Assembly: GCA_026874595.1 (NCBI GenBank)
Contig: CM049315.1
Location: forward strand, 19,303,664-19,367,663
Reading direction: 5' to 3'
From: Sipunculus nudus
Taxonomy: Eukaryota > Annelida > Sipuncula > Golfingiida > Sipunculidae
DNA: 64,000 bases
The notes under the pieces are model-generated. The model did no database searches. It had not been told where the DNA came from and saw nothing but the letters and a program-made list of their open reading frames with translations. Both the position numbers and the translations under genes were made by a program. Positions 41,112 through 52,521 of this stretch are shown one piece after another. Position 1 is the first letter of the stretch. Every line of letters begins with the position of its first letter.

Positions 41112-42087
41112 AAAAAACCTATAAAAATGTATTAGAAATTGAAAATGATACAGTGCTTGATGGACTAATAACAACATGTGAAGTACAGAAAACCATAAAT
41201 GAAATGAAAAGAGGAAAGGCCCCAGGACCTACTATTATTCAATAGTATATTACGAAATGGAGCAATGCAATTATTGTTCCAATTCACAAAAAGGGCTCCA
41301 GCATTGATCCTAAAAATTATCGAGGTATTTAATTACTTAATACCATGGGTAAACTATTTTCAAAAATATTGGCAAACAGAATTCAAAATTATATTGATCA
41401 AGCTGGATTATTATGTGGAGCACAAGCTGGCTATAGGAAAGGTTATTCAACAGAAGACCATACATTTTCTTTAATGGGGTGTATAAAGAAATATTTAACA
41501 AAAAATAAAAGGTTTTATTGCACTTTTATTAATTTTGACTGCTTTTAATATTGTAAACATGATTTATTGTGGTATGTATTAGTTAAATCTGGGATAAAAG
41601 GGAAACTCTTACAGATACTTCAGTCAATGTATAGTCAAATGAAATCATGTGTTCTCACAGAGGAAGAACTAGACAAGGGTGCATGGCGAGTCCTCTTCCA
41701 GACAAATTGAATTTCATGAACAAATTAATGAAACAGATTGTCATGGTATAAATATTGATGAATATTTCCCAAACTTTATGCAATTAATGTACGCTGATGA
41801 TTTAGTATGCTTCAGTGATACAACAGGAAGTCTACAAGAACTAATCAACCAGTTGCAAGTTTTTTCTGTCAATTATGGCTTAAAAGTTAATTTAGGAAAG
41901 ACAAAAATTATGGTTTTTAGACATGGCCGTTCATTAGAATAGAGAAAGGGCATTATCAAACTACTCAAATTGAAACGGTAAATGACTATAGATACTTAAG
42001 GGTAATATTTACAAGTACATTGTCATGGTATAAAACAAAGAAAGCGCAGGCAATGCAGGCTGAAAAAGCAGTGACTCTCATAAACAA
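41112..42087 (+). pseudogene. LINE ORF2 reverse transcriptase
   Basis: The N-terminal helix region has NEMKRGKAPGP. RT reads MGKLFSKILANRIQNYIDQA, CGAQAGYRKGYSTEDHTFSL and MYADDLVCFSDTTGSL (catalytic YADD), then LKVNLGKTKIMVFRHG. Several stops and frame changes. It is broken by the family 1 element at 42088. Confidence 0.75.
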
Positions 42088-45000
42088 GGGACCCATGGGT
42101 CACGGCGCTCAGCTGATCGTGATTGGACTATAAATGTTTCTCCACTGTGATACTATATCGAGTCGATAAAGCTTATGAATATCATGTACATGTTGGGCTA
42201 TTATAAAGGAATGTAATGTAATATGTGAGTAAATGTACCTGACTGATGGATTAATAGATTCAAATAAAGTGGTTAATTTTTTATTTATTTAGGAGGGGTT
42301 GAAAACTGTGATATATTTGAGCAAATATGAATGCAATGACAGCAGTAATAAGCAGTAGTAGAATGATGATAAGGCTATTTGTTGAAGGATCTAAAGTGTA
42401 TGGTAGTCTGCAAGCATTCAATTTGACAGATATGATGTTATGATTAACTATGCTGATGAAGTGATTTATGAATATATGACTGTATGACACAATATCTCTT
42501 TAGTCTTGACAAGGTACATTATTGTGATGCCCACTATGTCTTCATATTACACAATACTGACATAATTTCTGGCATGTACATAGGTACCTATGGACGAATA
42601 GTTATACAAAATATTAAAGTATGAATATATCTGATTCATCTTGTTCTTGCTTACTGAGGCTGACTTTGGGATGGGGTTCGGAGAAGGGAAAAGTGAGGGC
42701 AGCACAAAGGTGGATGTAGAAATATTCTATTGTAATGTTTTTCATTTATATAAGAATATGAAAAGCTAAGAGGAAAGGGGCCCTCCTACTTGATTATAGT
42801 AAAGTTCTAAATATATGATTGCAAACTAATACTCAGACAAGACTGTCATGAAGAAAAACATTTTTTAAGCAGATCCACTTTTTCCATTAAGAAGTTTTTA
42901 TCTGAATCATTTTTTTATTTACAGGTTTATAAATTTTTAATTAAAAAACCTGAAAATAAAAGTTAAAATATTAGAATTGTTGCAAAAGTTGCAATCATTA
43001 TATATACAGAGTAAAAAAAAATTGGGTCATATTATGCATACACATATATTTTATTATTTTAAATCATAAATGTTTAAACTGATTTTAAAAGAAAATAATG
43101 CCACAACATGGCATCTACAAGAATATTCCTTGAATCACTATTAAAAAGTTTCGCACATTGGAGTTTTCAGGACATGCTTAATTTTATTCACCAAAATAAA
43201 ATAAAAGTAAATTTGATAAAATAAAACATCTTTTCAAATAAAGTATACACACTGTTGGTTGAATGAGGGACAAACAATATCATTGTGCTAATTACTATCC
43301 AAGTTTTAATTAATTACTGGAATTAATAGTCAATTTCACACCTGGTGAAGTTTTTACTCATCTGAAGTAAGGAATTACTTGTCTCATGAACATCCACACT
43401 TTCACAGCAATACACCACTTTGTGGACACAATTAAATGTACACTTTAATCATTGTAACCCTGGTGGTTCAATACAAAATCTAAAATGTAGCATGTCCAAG
43501 AATAAAATAAAATACAGAAAAATTATAAGATTCATCTAGTTTATGCACCAGCTGGGGGGGGGGGGGATGAGTGCAGGGCAGAGGGGAAGCCTGCTAGTAG
43601 TGGCCAAGCTGGGCCAAGGTAAGCTGCCTGGGGTGGGTTACATAATGCAAGTGAAGGCTGTACTACTAGGTGGGCTAGATGTAAACAACACTTGATATGG
43701 TATATGAAAACATGAATAAAAGCTATTCATTCCAATCAATTTCTTTTGAAAGTTCAGATTTTAAAAGATTAAATCCTTATGCATATATGCTGGGAAAATA
43801 AAATCAACAGTGCCAAAGTTGGACAAAATTTAAGGTATTGATTTTTTATTTATGCTAATAACTTGAAAAATTTGCAAAATTCAGATATAATTTTGGGTAA
43901 ACAATTGAATCTTGATTAAATAAAGTTATATTCCTGAAAAAAATGTCTCTAGGTTCAGCAATTCTCATGTTAGGTGAGTAAATATATTTCCTGAATTTTT
44001 AAAAAATTGCATTATGTTCTGGCCCATAATTCAAAATAATACCCAATACTGACCTAATTTTTGGTATGTTCATAGAAAATGTATAAAAGAATGTGAATAC
44101 TAAATACGATCAAAAACAGATCAGTGGTTTTGATATTAGGCAGCCTTGAAGTGTAACAATGGCTTTTTTTTATGAAAAATGGAGTTTTTTTCCTTAATAT
44201 CTCGAAGGAACAAAGTCCTAATGACCCAATTTTCGGTATGGTAGGAGATTTTGGGGACATCTAAAATTATGTCAACAGCCTGGGGAGCATAGAGATGTGC
44301 ACTGAATGACCTACAGTCATCAATGTGGACTGCTTGACAATGTAAGGGAATACAACAAGAGCCTCCAAAAAAATTCAATAACTAGCCTAATTTTGCAGCT
44401 TTTATTTTCAAATTTCAGATTTTAACAGATTAAATCCTTATGTATACATGGTGTGAAAATAATTCCACAGTACTTACAGGAAAAAAACGTGCCATGGCCA
44501 AAGTTGGGCAAAATTTAAGGTACCAATTTTATATTTTTGCCAATATTTAAAAAAAATTAACAAATTTTGATCTAATTTTTGGTATACAATTAAATTTTGA
44601 TTAATTAAAGTTGTATTACTGGAAAAAAGTCCCTACCTTTAACACTTTTGGTCTTAAGTGACCAAATATCTTCCTGATTTTTTTACAAAGACCATTATGT
44701 TTGGGCCCATAACTTTTTTAAATTATATAATACTGACTTTTTTTTTTTTTTTGGTTGTTGTTGGAGGTAACCGCCTCCTGCGGGTCCTGGGTGTATAATC
44801 ATCCCCATTGCTGGGTCATAGCACCGAGGAACCCCCCAAAGACGCACTCGTATGTGAGTGATACACGGCTGTAGGGCACAGCCTTCCCATTAAGCCTGCA
44901 GAGGGCTCACCCTGGGTAGGGGCCGACCGTGAAAAACCTCACCGCCTCGGCTGAGGTTCGAACCCACGATCTCCCGGCTTTGAGTCCTGCGCTCTACCCC

Positions 45001-45418
45001 TGAGCCACAGAAGCCGGTTTGTCACAGAAGCCGGTTTAATATCTGGCATGTACATAGGAACTATATAGAGGAATATTTATGGTAAATATGAAGAAAACCA
45101 GATGAGTGGTTTTGATATTAGGCAGTCCTGAAGTGTGAAAATAAGATTTCTAATAAAAAATTGAGGTTTTTCCTTAATATCTCAAAGGAACGAAGTCCTA
45201 TTGACCCATTTTTTGGCATGGTAGGAGATTATGGGGACATCTAACTGTATGCCGAAATTTAGATTCGTAGGTCCAACGATGTTGAAACATGCCAATCTTA
45301 TGGACGGACATCCAGACGGACAGACAGATAGACGGACGGACGGACCGACAGACGGACGGACGACGGACAATGGACCATGACTATAGCTCAGATGACTTAT
45401 AGTCAGCTGAGCTAAAAA
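42088..45418 (+). mobile_element. Hairpin-ended non-autonomous element, family 1, second complete copy
   Basis: It is inserted in the LINE after AAACAA, like the copy at 29396. The 5' end GGGACCCATGGGTCACG is followed by GCTCAGCTG (42107-42115). The 3' end has an ACGG tract (about 45300-45366) and the hairpin at 45385-45413 with AAAAA. Internal units lie at 43690-44270 and 44400-45290. From 43533 it shares the CTAGTTTATGCACC/G-tract piece with 3764. A SINE is nested at 44738-45020. The stretch 42116-43530 shows nothing recognisable. Confidence 0.7.
44738..45020 (-). repeat. tRNA-derived SINE, near-complete
   Basis: On the minus strand: CCGGCTTCTGTGGCTCAG, A box TGGCTCAGGGGT, B box GGTTCGAACC, then a body of about 200 bp ending in a (CAA)-type run and an A tract (T15 at 44738-44752 on plus). 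The first 15 bases are repeated just outside (45023-45037). It matches 1778-1918. The tRNA head has no proper acceptor stem or terminator structure, so it is not a tRNA gene. Confidence 0.85.
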
Positions 45419-45837
45419 CTTTGATAGGAAATGTAGTTGTATAACAGTAAGCCAGCTATTTTATCTATTTGATTGTATGGTTACACCGGTATTATTATAT
45501 GGTTCAGAACTGTGGGGCTATGATAGATGTGTAATAATTGAAAAGTTGCAATTTAAATTGTGCAAGTACATTCTAAAAATAAGCTCTTCAGCTCCGAACG
45601 CAGCATCATTGGGAGAGCTTGGAAGGCATCCAATGTATGTCGGTCAGTTATTAAGATGAGTAAAATATTGGACAAAACAAGTACATAATGGGAATAATAG
45701 ATATCCAAAACGTATATATATAATATGCTGTTTAATCTAGACATGAATGAAAAACAAACATGGGTTACTCATATATGAAGAATAATATGCGAAGCAGGAT
45801 TTGGGTGCGTGTGGATGAATCAAGAAGTAGGAGACAT
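45419..45837 (+). pseudogene. LINE ORF2 C-terminal region
   Basis: It continues the LINE split at 42088: VTPVLLYGSELWGYDRCVII, QFKLCKYILKISSSAPNAA, LGELGRHPMYVGQLLR, then stops. The 3' end merges near 45838 with another repeat. Confidence 0.7.
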
Positions 45838-46261
45838 TGGGCTGTGGTGGCAATATTGGAATTCCAACAGGTCTGTATTTCAATAGGTCTGGAGCCCTAC
45901 CATATCATCCCTGTGAATTTGGGAAAGCTGAAGTAAGTTTTTCTTGAGTTATCGTGCGCCAAAAAAGTGTCACTGATGAAAGGACAGAAGGGAGGACTGA
46001 CACGGTGATCGTGTCATTGAGCCACTCTTGGGATATGGGCTGTCATCTAAAAAGACATCTAGATTTGTATTGCACAGAAAGGACTGCTGGTGGTGCCACC
46101 TGTCTTTGTTAGGCTCAACAACACAGGTGAAGGAACAATAATGCTGGGTTTCGGAAAGATTGGTCCAAGGGTCTTAGAGGAGTTTTCAGGAAACTAACAC
46201 AGTTTTTGTATCACAGTTTTTTGTATTTTTAATTATTCTGGGGGGTATAATTATTCTGTGA
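45838..46261 (+). repeat. Dispersed repeat shared with 51894-52125
   Basis: It shares TATTGGAATTCC, TTTGGGAAAGC, GAGTTATCGTGCGCC and GGACTGACACGGTGATC with 51894-52125. It contains a GGTGGTGCCACCTG palindrome-like core (about 46090) of the type seen in families 2 and 3. No coding. Confidence 0.55.
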
Positions 46262-47943
46262 CCTCCCAAATAGCTTTTGTGATTATTTCTCGGCGAAGAT
46301 TGAACGCATTCGTCTTGAACTTGACTCTGTTGCATGTTCGCCCCCTAAATTTAATGTTTACGATGGCCCCTCATTGTCCTGTTTTGCCCCAGTAACTGAT
46401 CAGGATATCATTAGCATCATAATGGCGTCGCCAACCAAAAGCTCTACACTTGACCCAATGCCCACGGCTCTTTTGAAGCAGTGCATTAATGATATTGTTC
46501 CACTGATTACTTCAATTGTTAACATGTCTCTCTCTACAGGTTCAGTTCCGTCTCAATTTAAACACGCTGTAGTGACTCCACTGTTGAAAAAGCAAGGGTT
46601 AGATCCGAATGATTTAAAAAATTATAGGCCAGTCTCTAACCTTCCATTTGTTTCAAAAATCCTTGAAAAGATTGATCTAAAGCAGTTACAATGTCATCTT
46701 CATAACAATAATTTAACTGAAATCCATCAATCGGCTTACAGAAGGCATCACAGCACAGAGACCGCTGTGTTAAGTGTTTTGGATGGTCTTCTTACGGCGA
46801 CAGACAAGAAACACGTTTCTCTGATAGCTTTGTTAGACCTAAGCGCGGCGTTTGACACGCTAGATCATTCAATATTGCTTAAAAGACTTCAACTGACATT
46901 TGGTATACATGACACAGTACTTTCATGGTTTTCCTCATATCTGAGAAACCGCTTCCAAGCTGTTATTGTTGACGGTAGATTGTCTGACCCATGCTCTCTA
47001 TTGTACGGTGTCCCCGTGGGTTCCGTGTTGGGGCCTGTACTTTTCACTTTATATTCACAACCTTTGTCTGATATTATAACTGCTCATAATTGTGCTTTTC
47101 ATAAGTATGCGGATGACACCGAGCTATCTAAAAGTAACGAACCGGACCAATTTAGTTCTGTACAGTTGAGTATACAGAATTGTATTGAAGATGTCCTCTC
47201 TTGGATGACCAGCAACAAACTTAAACTGAATACTGATAAGACCGAAGTTATGCCAGTTGGCTCTCACTCCTGTCTTCAGATGATTAACAACGCCCCCTTA
47301 GCGTTTGTGGTAGTAATGTCACTTTCCAGACTTCTGTGAAATACCTCGGTGTGAAAATTGATCGAACACTTTCCATGCATGATCATATTAATAGCGTGTG
47401 TCGTGCAGTTTTTCTCGAACTCCGACGTATTGCTTCCATCCGGCGTTTCCTAACCTCCAGCGTTTGTGCTAGGCTAGTCTGTGCTACTATTACATCATGC
47501 CTTGATTATTGTAATTCAATTTTTGTAGGTTTACCGTTAGAACAAATCTCACGGCTGCAAATGCTTCAAAATAATGCAGCCCGTGTTATTCTTAAAAAAC
47601 GAAAAAGGGACCATGTTACGCCGTTACTTAAGGAACTCCACTGGCTGCCAGTTCAGCATCGGATACAATACAAACTCGCAGTCCTTGTTTATAGATATTT
47701 TGATGGATCACTGCCATCATATCTTTCGTCAAAACTATGTGCCGGTGCGCACCCTACGCTCTTCTAACGAAAGTCTTCTAATATTGCCTAAGTGCCGTAC
47801 AAAAGTCGGTGAATGTTCTTTCAGTTATATTGCCCCTAAGATCTGGAATTCCCTTCCAGCTGAACTTAGAATATCCCCCACTATTAATACTTTTAAGACA
47901 AATCTTAAAACATACCTATTTCTGCAGGCATTTTGTAATTAGC
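46262..47943 (+). pseudogene. LINE ORF2 reverse transcriptase, broken
   Basis: The frame reads from NSFCDYFSAKIERIR through KNYRPVSNLPFVSKILEK, LLDLSAAFDTLDHSI (motif A), GVPVGSVLGP (Gln of motif B changed to Val) and HKYADDTELSKS (catalytic pair intact). Frame changes near 47330 (before VKYLGVKIDRTLSMHDH) and near 47745 (before RTLRSSNESLLILPK). The C-terminus is TFKTNLKTYLFLQAFCN, stop 47941-47943. About 40 per cent of ORF2 is missing at the 5' side. Confidence 0.85.
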
Positions 47944-47974
47944 AACATTTACCATACATGTAATCTCGGGTGTG

Positions 47975-48015
47975 TGTGGGTGAGTAGGTGTGTGTGTGTG
48001 TGTGTGTGTGTGTGA
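47975..48015 (+). repeat. GT microsatellite
   Basis: GTGTGTGG then a run of GT in the LINE 3' UTR. Confidence 0.8.
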
Positions 48016-48140
48016 GTGTGCTTATATATTTATATATTGTGTAACTGATGTGTAAAAATGCAAGCGCTGTGAGTCTGATCTTGGAGTTCAGCGCTATATA
48101 AGTACTATTCATTATTATTATTATTATTATTATTTACGAG

Positions 48141-48314
48141 ACCAATAGATCAAAGGATATGGGTAACTGAGACTGTATTTCAGATTTACATAGAGACTTT
48201 TCATGGACCTCCTTTGATGTCAAATTAGAAGATTCAAGGTCCAGCGGTTATGACTTGTGCCCTGTTAACAGATGACGGCTTCTTTGAACGTATCAAAAAA
48301 AGAGAAAAAAACTA
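48141..48314. other. Unassigned
   Basis: 174 bp without ORF or recognised repeat. Confidence 0.3.
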
Positions 48315-50262
48315 GATATTTCTTGGCACGGCAGGTGCCATAGTATCGCCAGACAATTAATCCCCCCCCCCTTTAAGAATAGGCCCCCCATCTTCAGCAA
48401 CAATTAATATCAGACCACACTCATAGAAAAGGTCATTCTCATAGAAAAGGTCATGATCCAAATTTCAATATACATCATCCCCTAACCCATGTCTATGTAT
48501 ATGCAAGAAATCTGTCCATTAGTTTTTGACTTATAATGCTCACAGTACTGATAAATGGCAATGATGAGGTATTAAACGGCACAAAACAAGTAAAAGAATA
48601 ACAGGTGGCGCCACCTGTTTCCGGTACATGACAATACTTTCCAAGATCTTCGAACATGTTGATTTTTGGACCAATGCATGCATCCCTTATTGAGATATAA
48701 ATGATTTTGTGTAATTTTCACCATATATGGCAATATTCAAGGTCAAGGCCACTAATAGGAAAGGTCATGACCCCAATTTATATATACATTATCCCATAAC
48801 CCATGTCTATGTATATGCATAATATGAAAGAAATCTGTCCATTAGTTTTTGACTTATAATGCTCACAGGTTATAAATGTACTGTTAAGTGGCAATGATGG
48901 GGTATTAAACGGCACGAAAACAAGTAAAAGAATAACAGGTGGCACCACCTGTTTCCCGTACATGACAACACTATCCAAGATCTTCGTTCAAGTTGATTTA
49001 TGGACCAATCAATGCATCCCTTATTGAGAAATTAATGATTTTGTGTGATTTTCACCATATATGGCAATATTCAAGGTCAAGGCCACTCATTGGAAAGGTC
49101 ATGACCCCTATTCAAATAAACATTATCCTATAACCCATATCCATGTATATGCATAATATGAAAGAAATTTGTCCATTAGTTTTTGACTTATAATGCTCAC
49201 AGTACTGATAAATGGCAATGATGGGGTATTAAACAGCACAAAACAAGTAAAAGAATAACAGGTGGCGCCACCTGTTTCCGGTACATGACAATACTTTCCA
49301 AGATCTTCGAACATGTTGATTTTTGGACCAATGCATGCATCCCTTATTGAGATATTAATGATTTTGTGTAATTTTTCATCATATATGGCAATATTCAAGG
49401 TCAAGGCCACTCTAATAGGAAAGGTCATGACCCCAATTTATATATACATCATCCCATAACCCATGTCTATGTATATGCATAATATGAAAGAAATCTGTCC
49501 ATTAGTTTTTGACTTATAATGCTCACAGGTTATAAATGTACTGTTAAGTGGCAATGATGGGGTATTAAACGGCACGAAAACAAGTAAAAGAATATCAGGT
49601 GGCGCCACCTGTTTCCGGTACATGACATTACTATCCAAGATCTTCGGTCAAGTTGATTTTTGGACCAATGCATGCATCCCTTATTGAGAAATTAATGATT
49701 TTGTGTGATTTTCACCATATATGGCAATATTCAAGGTCAAGGCCACTCTCATAGGAAAGGTCATGACCCCAATTTAAATAAACATCATCCCATAACCCAT
49801 ATCTATGTATTTGCATAATATGAAAGAAATCTGTCCCTTAGTTTTTGACTTATAATGCTCACAGTACTGTCAAGTAGCAATTTTGGGGATATTAAACGGC
49901 ATGAAAACAAGTAAAGAATAATAGGTGGCGCCACCAGTTTCTGGAACATGACAACCCTATCCATGATCTTCGATCAACTTGATTTTGGGATTAATCCATG
50001 CAAGTTTTCTTGAGATATTTAAGAATTTGTGTGATTTTCCCCAAAATTGAACCTATTCAAGGTCAAGGTCACTCTCCTAGTTGAGGTCATGACCTCATTT
50101 TAAATAGGCGTTGTCCTCTCACCCATATCTATACATATACCAAGTTTGGTAAAGATCCGTGAAATATTTTTTGAGTTATTGTGTCCAAAAGAAATCTCTG
50201 CGGCGGCGGCGCGACCGTGCCTAAACCATACTATCTCCAGACTATGTCTGGCGATACAATTA
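48315..50262 (+). mobile_element. Hairpin-ended element, family 3, with tandem 330-bp units
   Basis: 5' motif TATCGCCAGAC at 48344-48354; 3' hairpin at 50232-50256 whose right arm is GTCTGGCGATA, the exact inverse. In between are five to six tandem units of 317-334 bp (anchors AAGGTCATGA at about 48448, 48765, 49098, 49426, 49760, 50084). Each unit carries CAGGTGGCGCCACCTG or a close variant (48602, 48937, 49259, 49595, 49922). A GGC-rich stretch (50199-50212) lies where other families have the ACGG tract. Non-coding. Confidence 0.68.
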
Positions 50263-50767
50263 ATAAAAATTAGAACAAGGCCTACAGGCCTAATGCGAAC
50301 CTGTGCATTGGGAAATACACCAGGTATAATGCTTCGATGCTGGACCATGACTTCCCATGTATATGAACAATGCATAAGAAACAATTACACAAACATCACT
50401 GCTGAAATTCTGGCATGGGTGCACCAACCCATGGGTCTCAACGCTCAGTTGAATTTGTCTATACGGATATTTTGAAAGAAATTTTTCAAAACGACAGTCC
50501 TGTGACCAGTAAACCAATGACCTTGTAACCAAAAAATCTTAGAACTTAATATCCTTGAACTTGCAGCATTATGATTATTGTAACAATCTTTTAAAAAGTG
50601 ACCTTGACCTCTGACCAGATAACCTCAAATTCTACAGGTTTCCTCACTTTGGGCAAGTAAGCCATGTGTGAACGTTGGAAAGTTCAGGATGAAAAGTTTG
50701 ATTTACAGTGCATCCACAATCTTTTTAAAGATGTGGCTTCTGTGACCTTCTCTGGACCCTGAAAATA
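50263..50767. repeat. Repeat fragments
   Basis: 50270-50415 repeats the hairpin part of the exon-flanking unit (ACAAGGCCTACAGGCC; compare 9697), with a 33-bp insertion. 50426-50450 resembles the family 1 5' end (CCCATGGGTCTCAACGCTCAG). The rest is unassigned. Confidence 0.5.
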
Positions 50768-51793
50768 ACTAGAATATCAGCAGAAGCTGACAAAAGCCCT
50801 CAGCCAAAAGAACAGTGTTTAGAGGTGGTAACAGTAACAAGTACTAAATATCTGTTCTCACATGGATGTATATCTGTACATGTCTCAGTTATAAATTTAA
50901 AATGGAAAGGTATGTACCATGATTCATAACAATCCATCAAATGCTTCCTGAAATATAAGCTTCTAAGTTTTATTCTATTATAAGCTCTGTGACCTTGAAA
51001 AGTAGGTCAAGGCCACCCATCTTCGAACTTGACCGAGATTTTGTCCATATACATCTTCACCAAAGAAATGAAATTCCTATTGTTAATCATTTAAGAGATG
51101 TCCCGCTCACAAGGACAAAGTTGAAAAATCCAAGAAAAATTCATTAAAAATCAGAAATTGTAGGTGGCGCCCCCAAACTCGTGCAGCAGTTACAGACCAT
51201 CAGTCCCTATGATCATAGTAAGTATTAGGAAAATCCATCAAATGGTTCCTGACAAATAAGCTTCTAAATGTTTTTTCTATAATCAGCTCTAAAACGTAGA
51301 AAAATAGGTCAAGGTCACCCATCTTCGAACTTGACCGAGATTTTGTCAATATACATCTTCACCGAAAAAATAATATTCCTACTGTGAATCCTTTTAGAGA
51401 TATCCCGCTCACAAGCCCAAAGTTGAAAAATCCGATAAAAATTAATTAAAAATCAGAAATTGTAGGTGGCGCCACCAAACTTGTGTAGCAGGTACAGACT
51501 ATCAGTCCCAATAATCAAAGTAAGTTTTGTGAAAATCCACCAAATGGTTACTGACTAATGAGCATCTAAGTGTTTTTCTATAATCAGCTCTAAAATGTAG
51601 AAAAATAGGTCAAGGTCACCCATCTTCGAACTTGACCGGGATTTTGTCGATAAACATCTTTACCGAGGAAATCAAATTCTGACGGTGAATCCTTTTCAAG
51701 ATATCCCGCTCACAAGGTAAAAGTTAACGGACGCCGGACGGACAGCTTGGGTGACGACAATAGCCCATCAGCCTAAGGGCTGAGGGCTAAAAA
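50768..51793 (+). mobile_element. Hairpin-ended element, family 2, complete
   Basis: 5' motif AGCCCTCAGCC at 50795-50805. Three internal units of about 301 bp (anchors 51006, 51307, 51609). ACGG-type tract ACGGACGCCGGACGGAC near 51727. Hairpin at 51762-51788 with arms AGCCC.TCAGCC / GGGCTGAGGGCT, then AAAAA. The right arm is the inverse of the 5' motif. The copy at 40271 lies in LINE sequence and shares the same left end. Confidence 0.68.
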
Positions 51794-52140
51794 TGAATTT
51801 ACATATGTGGTTGGTCCTTATTTAATCAAGTTTGAAGCCAGTCTGTCTATCCAAAGCAGAATTATCATCCATAAACTAATTTGAGTTATAGTGCACAAAA
51901 GAAAATTAGTGATTGGGTTGTGGCAGCCATATTGGAATTCCAAAAGATCTGTAATTCAAAAGGTCTGGAGCCCTCATATGTAACAATCATCCCTGTGAAT
52001 TTGGGAAAGCGCAAGTAAGTTTTTCTTGAGTTATCGTGCGCCAAAAAAAGTGTCACTGATGGAAGGACAGAAGGGAGGACTGACACGGTGATCACTATAG
52101 GGCACTGCTTGACAAGTGGGGCCCTAAATAATATCAAATA
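51794..52140 (+). repeat. Dispersed repeat shared with 45838-46261
   Basis: Main match 51894-52125. A weak minus-strand ORF here is not convincing. Confidence 0.5.
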
Positions 52141-52148
52141 TTTACATC

Positions 52149-52173
52149 TATATATATATATATATATTTACAT

Positions 52174-52229
<56 letters not shown>
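52149..52229. repeat. TA microsatellite
   Basis: Two AT-repeat tracts separated by TTTACATCTT, followed by an unassigned AT-rich stretch to 52521. Confidence 0.9.
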
Positions 52230-52230
<1 letters not shown>

Positions 52231-52521
52231 TCATACATAGCACCTCATATATAAATATAGTAATAGTATCCAACCAGGACCAGCTCTTGACCAGAGGAAA
52301 AACAAATTTCTGAACCAAAAGTTTCGGTATTTTGCCAAAGTGAAAAACTGATCACCAAAATTTGTATATATAGAAATTTTACAATATTACCAGCAATTTT
52401 TGTTCAATCAAAATGATAAAAAGCCAATTCAGTTTTAATTTTTCTTTATATTTTTTGTGCATTACTTTAAGTATATGTCAATTTTCTTTCCTACTCTACC
52501 CAACAAACTCAAATGTAGATT

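Larger units (their letters stand above)
37684..42087 (+). mobile_element. Decayed LINE with 2A-like ORF1, main part
   Basis: ORF1 with 2A motif and coiled coil, an APE-type endonuclease, and RT, all broken; a family 2 hairpin element sits at 40271-41111 and a family 1 element follows at 42088. The C-terminal part of ORF2 reappears at 45419-45837. The left boundary is approximate: the point where exon copy C diverges. The clade is not determined; the RT-endonuclease style is nearer to the jockey/I-type group than to the CR1/L2-like LINEs in this window. Confidence 0.75.
46262..48140 (+). mobile_element. CR1/L2-like LINE, 5'-truncated
   Basis: It lacks endonuclease; starts in the RT N-terminal region and ends GCGCTATATAAGTAC with an ATT tract (48109-48134), matching the tail type of the LINE at 10652. 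Confidence 0.85.

Noticed and set aside
42281-44378. Short minus-strand ORFs in the family 1 element
   Set aside because: AT-rich, no domain pattern, not conserved between copies of the element.
48778-49638. Repeated minus-strand ORFs of 66-101 residues in family 3
   Set aside because: They recur only because the 330-bp unit is repeated; they differ by frame and length between units.
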